Shown here: in pieces, positions 57,196 to 64,000 of the stretch
Layout of the letters: each line of letters starts with the position of its first letter
Numbering within the stretch: position 1 is the first letter of the stretch
Source of the DNA: CAWEQW01 sp963811365
Lineage (GTDB): Bacteria > Actinomycetota > Actinomycetes > Propionibacteriales > Nocardioidaceae
Assembly: GCA_963811365.1 (NCBI GenBank)
Contig: CAWEQW010000009.1
Coordinates: 186,001-250,000, forward strand
Reading direction: 5' to 3'
DNA length: 64,000 nucleotides
Program-made: the position numbers and the translations under genes
Notes under the pieces: model-generated
Database searches by the model: none
What the model was told of the DNA's origin: nothing
What the model saw: the letters and a program-made list of their open reading frames with translations, nothing else

Positions 57196-60100
57196 GTGGC
57201 GCTGAGGCTGCACCGCGCGGAGCGGGCCGACGTGCTGGTAGGCGGGCTCGCGACCGTGCTCGCCGAGCCGCCGGAGGACCCGTTCTCCGAGGATCTGGTC
57301 GCGGTGCCGTCCCAGGGCGTCGAGCGCTGGATCGCCCAGTCGCTGTCCACGTCGTTGGGAGCCGGTGTCGACGGCGAGGACGGGGTGTGCGCCAACATCG
57401 GCTTCCCGTCCCCCGCCCGGGTCGTGTCCGAGGCGGTTGCGACGGCCTGCGGGATCGCCCCCGACGACGACCCCTGGGCCGAGCGTCGGCTGCCGTGGGC
57501 GCTGCTCGAGGTGGTCGACGGGTGCGTTGAGGAGGACTGGTGCCGGGCGCTCGGCCGTCACCTGGGAGTCGGTGCGGGCCGCGCCGACCAGGGGCGGCGG
57601 GTCGCCACCGCCCAGAAGCTGGCCGGTCTGTTCACCTCGTACGGCGCCCAGCGGCCGTCGATGCTGCGCGGCTGGGCCCGCGGCGAGGACACCGACGGCT
57701 TCGGCGCGGACGTCGACGACGACCTGCTCTGGCAGCCCGAGCTGTGGCGGCGGCTCCGGGCGGCCGCCGGTGTCGAGAGCCCGGCCGAACGCGTGCTGAC
57801 CGCGACCGCGAGGCTCCGGGACGCCCCTGGCCTGGTGCACCTCCCGGCCAGGCTGTCGCTGTTCGGCGCCACCCGGCTGACCGCGGACCAGGTGGAGGTC
57901 CTGTCGGCGCTCGCCGCACACCGCGACATCGACCTCTGGCTGCCGCACCCGTCCGGTGCACTGTGGGACGCGGTCGCCGCGACGGGGCCCGGCCTGACCG
58001 CCCGACGCCAGGACCCGACCGGCAAGGTGCCGCACCACCCGCTCCTGGTCTCCTGCGGCCGCGATGCGCGCGAGCTCCAGCTGCGGCTCTGCTCGACCGC
58101 GCAGCCGGACGTCGACGAGCACCTCGCCCTCCCGCCGGACGACCCGGGGGCGCTGCTCGGGGCGCTCCAGGGCGACGTGCGCGAGGACCGGGAGCCTCGA
58201 GGCGTCCATCGGCTCGCCGACGGCGACAGGTCCGTGCAGGTGCATGCCTGTCACGGTCGACAGCGCCAGGTCGAGGTGCTGCGCGAGGTGCTGCTCGGGC
58301 TGCTCGAGGAGGACCCGACGCTGGAGCCGCGCGACATCGTGGTGATGTGCCCGGACATCGAGTCCTATGCCCCGCTGATCTCGGCCGCGTTCGGCCTCGA
58401 GGGGCTCGAGGCCTCGGCCGGCGGCGACAGGGCCGGCGGCGACAGGGCCGGCGGCGACAGGGCCGGCGGCGACGGGGCCGGGTCGCGGATCCACCCCGGC
58501 CACCGGCTGCGCGTCCGACTTGCCGACCGGGCGCTCCGTCAGACCAACCCGGTGCTCGCCGTGGTGGCGAGGCTGCTCGAGCTCGCGGACGCGCGGCTGA
58601 CCGTCACCGAGGTGCTCGACCTCGCGGCGATGCCGGCGGTGCGGGCGCGGTTCGGCTTCGACGACGACGAGCTGGAGCTGCTCGGGGACTGGGTGCGCAG
58701 GTCAGGTGTCCGCTGGGGGCTCGACGCGAGCGCCCGGGCGCCGTACCACCTGGAGACGGTGCCGCAGAACACCTGGCGGGCCGGTCTCGACCGGGTCCTG
58801 GTCGGCGTGGCGATGGACGAGGAGGAGCTGCGCGCCGTCGGCATGGCGCTCCCGCTCGACGACGTGGACAGCAACGAGGTCGACCTCGCCGGGCGGTTGG
58901 CCGAGCTCATCGAGCGGCTCGGGCGAGCCGTGGAGACACTGAGCGCCGAGCAGACCCTGGACGGCTGGATCGGGGCTCTGCTGGCCGCCGTCGACGAGCT
59001 CACCTGGGCGCCGCCGTTCGACGCCTGGCAGACGTCGGAGGCGCGCCGGCAGCTCACTGACGTGCTGCTCGACGCGGGCGGCCATGCCAACACGGTGCCT
59101 CTGCTGCTCTCGGACGTGCGCGCGCTGCTCGGCCACCGGCTGCGTGGCCGACCGACGCGCGCGAACTTCCGTACGGGCTGGCTGACCATGTGCACGATGG
59201 TGCCGATGCGCTCGGTGCCGCACCGCGTGGTGTGCCTGCTCGGTCTCGACGACGGGGTGTTCCCGAGGGCCGCTCTCCCCGACGGCGACGACGTGCTCGC
59301 CCGCGACCCCCGGGTGGGGGAGCGGGACGTCCGTTCCGAGGACCGGCAGCTCTTTCTCGACGCGGTCCTGGCCGCGCGCGAGCGGCTGGTGGTGCTCTAC
59401 AGCGGCGCCGACGAGCACACGGGCGCGGAGCGGCCACCGGCCGTCCCGCTCGGCGAGCTGCTCGACGTACTCGACCGGACGGCAGCCGTCGGCGACGGCA
59501 CGGTGCGCGACCGGGTGCTGGTGCGCCACCCGCTGCAGCCCTTCGACGGCCGCAACTTCGCGGCCGGGCGGCTCGGCGTGCGCGGCCCGTTCAGCTTCGA
59601 CGCGGCGGCGTACGACGGCGCCCGGGCCATGCTCGGGGAGCGGTCGGCCGCAGCCCCCTTCCTGACTGCGCCGCTGGTCGACGACGGGCAGGCGGACACC
59701 GTGGAGCTGGACGCCCTCGTCGCCTTCCTGGAGCACCCGGCCAAGGCGTTCGTACGGCGGCGGCTCGGGCTGGCCGCCCTGGCCGACGAGGACCAGCCCG
59801 CGGACACGCTGCCCGTGGAGCTCGACGCTCTGGAGGCGTGGCAGGTCGGTGAGCGACTGCTGACTGCCCGGCTGGCCGGGGTGCCGCGCGACCGAGCGGT
59901 GCGTGCCGAGTGGCTGCGCGGTCAGCTGCCGCCGGGCCCGCTCGGGGGTGGAGTCGTCGACGCGGCCGCCGACGAGGTCGAGGTGCTCGTGCAGCGCACC
60001 GGCGACCTGCGCGCCGGCGAGCCGACCGCCGTCGACGTCGCGGTGCAGCTTCCCGGGGGCTGCCGGCTGGCCGGCACGGTGCCCTGGGTGCACGGCGACG

Positions 60101-60632
60101 TCGTCGTCCGGGTGACCTTCTCCAGGCTTGCCGCGAAGCACCGGCTGCGGGCCTGGGTGCAGCTGCTGGCGCTGGCCGCCGCCGATCCGGAGCAGCCGTG
60201 GACCACCGCCACCGCCGGCAGGGGCCGCAGAAAGGGCACCTTCGCGATCTCGAGGGCGACCCGCCCCGACGCTGGACGGGCCGCCGCGGCGCTCGACGAC
60301 CTCGTCGCCCTCTACCGGCTCGGGCGACGCCAGCCCCTCCCGTTGTCGCCCAGGACGTCCTGCTGCTATGCGGAGAAGCGCCGCAGCGGGTCGCCGCCCG
60401 GTGCCTGCCAGGCCAAGGCGTCCACGGAGTGGCGTCGCAGCTTCGACGGCCGCGACATCGGGGAGCACGACGACGTCGACCATCGTCGGGTCTGGGGCGA
60501 CGCACCGTTCGAGGCGCTGCTCGGCGAGCCTGCCCGTGCCGACCTCGCCTGGCCCGACGAGGACAGCCTGTTCGGCCAGCTCGCGCGGATCGTGTGGCAG
60601 CCGCTGCTGGACGCCGAGTCGGTGAGCGAGTC

Positions 60633-60636
<4 letters not shown>
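57196..60636 (+). CDS. recC: Exodeoxyribonuclease V gamma subunit (RecC)
   Basis: 1146 residues, full-length. N-terminal VGGLATVLAEPPEDPFSEDLVAVPSQGVERWIAQSLS is the RecC opening; MCTMVPMRSVPHRVVCLLGLDDGVFPR (near 655-681) is the central motif. RecC is the inactive-helicase scaffold that holds the 3' strand and recognises the recombination hotspot in RecBCD. A run of four GGDRA-type pentapeptides near residues 408-428 interrupts the protein. GTG 57196 follows GGGAGGGGG. Its stop overlaps recB by GTGA. Acts with RecB and RecD in double-strand-break processing and degradation of foreign DNA. Confidence 0.94.
58420..58479 (+). repeat. 15-nt tandem repeat inside recC
   Basis: Four head-to-tail copies of GGCGGCGACAGGGCC (the last with one change), encoding Gly-Gly-Asp-Arg-Ala units in a likely surface loop. 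In-frame, so copy-number changes would be tolerated. Confidence 0.8.
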
Positions 60637-63998
<3,362 letters not shown>

Positions 63999-64000
63999 CG

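Overview
The window is high-GC actinobacterial chromosome. Evidence: very high G+C with codon position 3 almost always G or C, many GTG starts, many 4-nt GTGA/ATGA overlaps, TANNNT -10 boxes placed 6-9 nt before start codons (leaderless mRNAs), and the order dapF-hflX-lexA-(LysM protein)-nrdR, which is conserved in mycobacteria and relatives. Gene content (vitamin-B12-dependent ribonucleotide reductase, RecBC, DUF222-HNH protein, MXAN_6640-type metalloprotease) suggests Nocardioidaceae or a close relative; the family assignment is inference.

Layout. 0-1.5 kb: ABC exporter with a DUF6297 permease, plus a small cysteine-rich protein. 1.5-13.1 kb: housekeeping genes (dapF, hflX, DUF2207 and LemA membrane proteins, DinG-like helicase, two metallophosphoesterases, a secreted HExxH protease, lexA). 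13.2-14.6 kb: an SOS block with good LexA boxes in front of lexA, an SDR gene and a LysM cell-division-suppressor-like gene. 14.7-19.4 kb: YhhN-like protein, a truncated gene, about 1 kb of non-coding sequence that looks less GC-rich, a DUF6318 lipoprotein and small membrane proteins. 19.4-23.3 kb: nrdR-nrdJ with an NrdR-like box and two DnaA-box-like sites. 23.3-29.4 kb: a patchwork of intact accessory genes and broken ones (split LuxR regulator, APH fragment, decayed alcohol dehydrogenase, TetR fragment). 29.4-33 kb: hydrolase, two membrane proteins, TetR and GNAT genes that share a palindromic operator. 33.3-38.8 kb: GNAT, a three-gene ABC-2 exporter, DUF222-HNH protein.

38.8-52.9 kb is a catabolic regulon: acyl-CoA dehydrogenase, sarcosine/glycine-oxidase-like flavoenzyme, ATP-grasp acyl-CoA ligase, PYROXD2-like oxidoreductase, TetR, PotABCD-type importer, class III aminotransferase and a CntA/GbcA-like Rieske oxygenase. 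Three promoters carry a near-identical palindrome, TAGACTGAACNGTCAGTC, that overlaps the -10 box; a degenerate copy precedes the Rieske gene. The set looks like uptake and stepwise oxidation or demethylation of an N-methylated or polyamine-like compound under one TetR repressor. Several of its genes carry single-base frameshifts, so it is either decaying or affected by sequence errors.

52.9-57 kb: a DHA2-type MFS exporter diverges from a compact three-gene operon: an acidic Asp/Ser/Thr peptide with a perfect 3 x 24-nt repeat, a JmjC/cupin-4 2-oxoglutarate oxygenase and a sucrase/ferredoxin-like protein. This resembles a peptide substrate with its hydroxylase and is the best candidate for an undescribed system. 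57.2 kb to the end: recC and recB, overlapping by 4 nt, with the first bases of a probable recD. I saw no tRNA, rRNA, CRISPR array, transposase or integrase.
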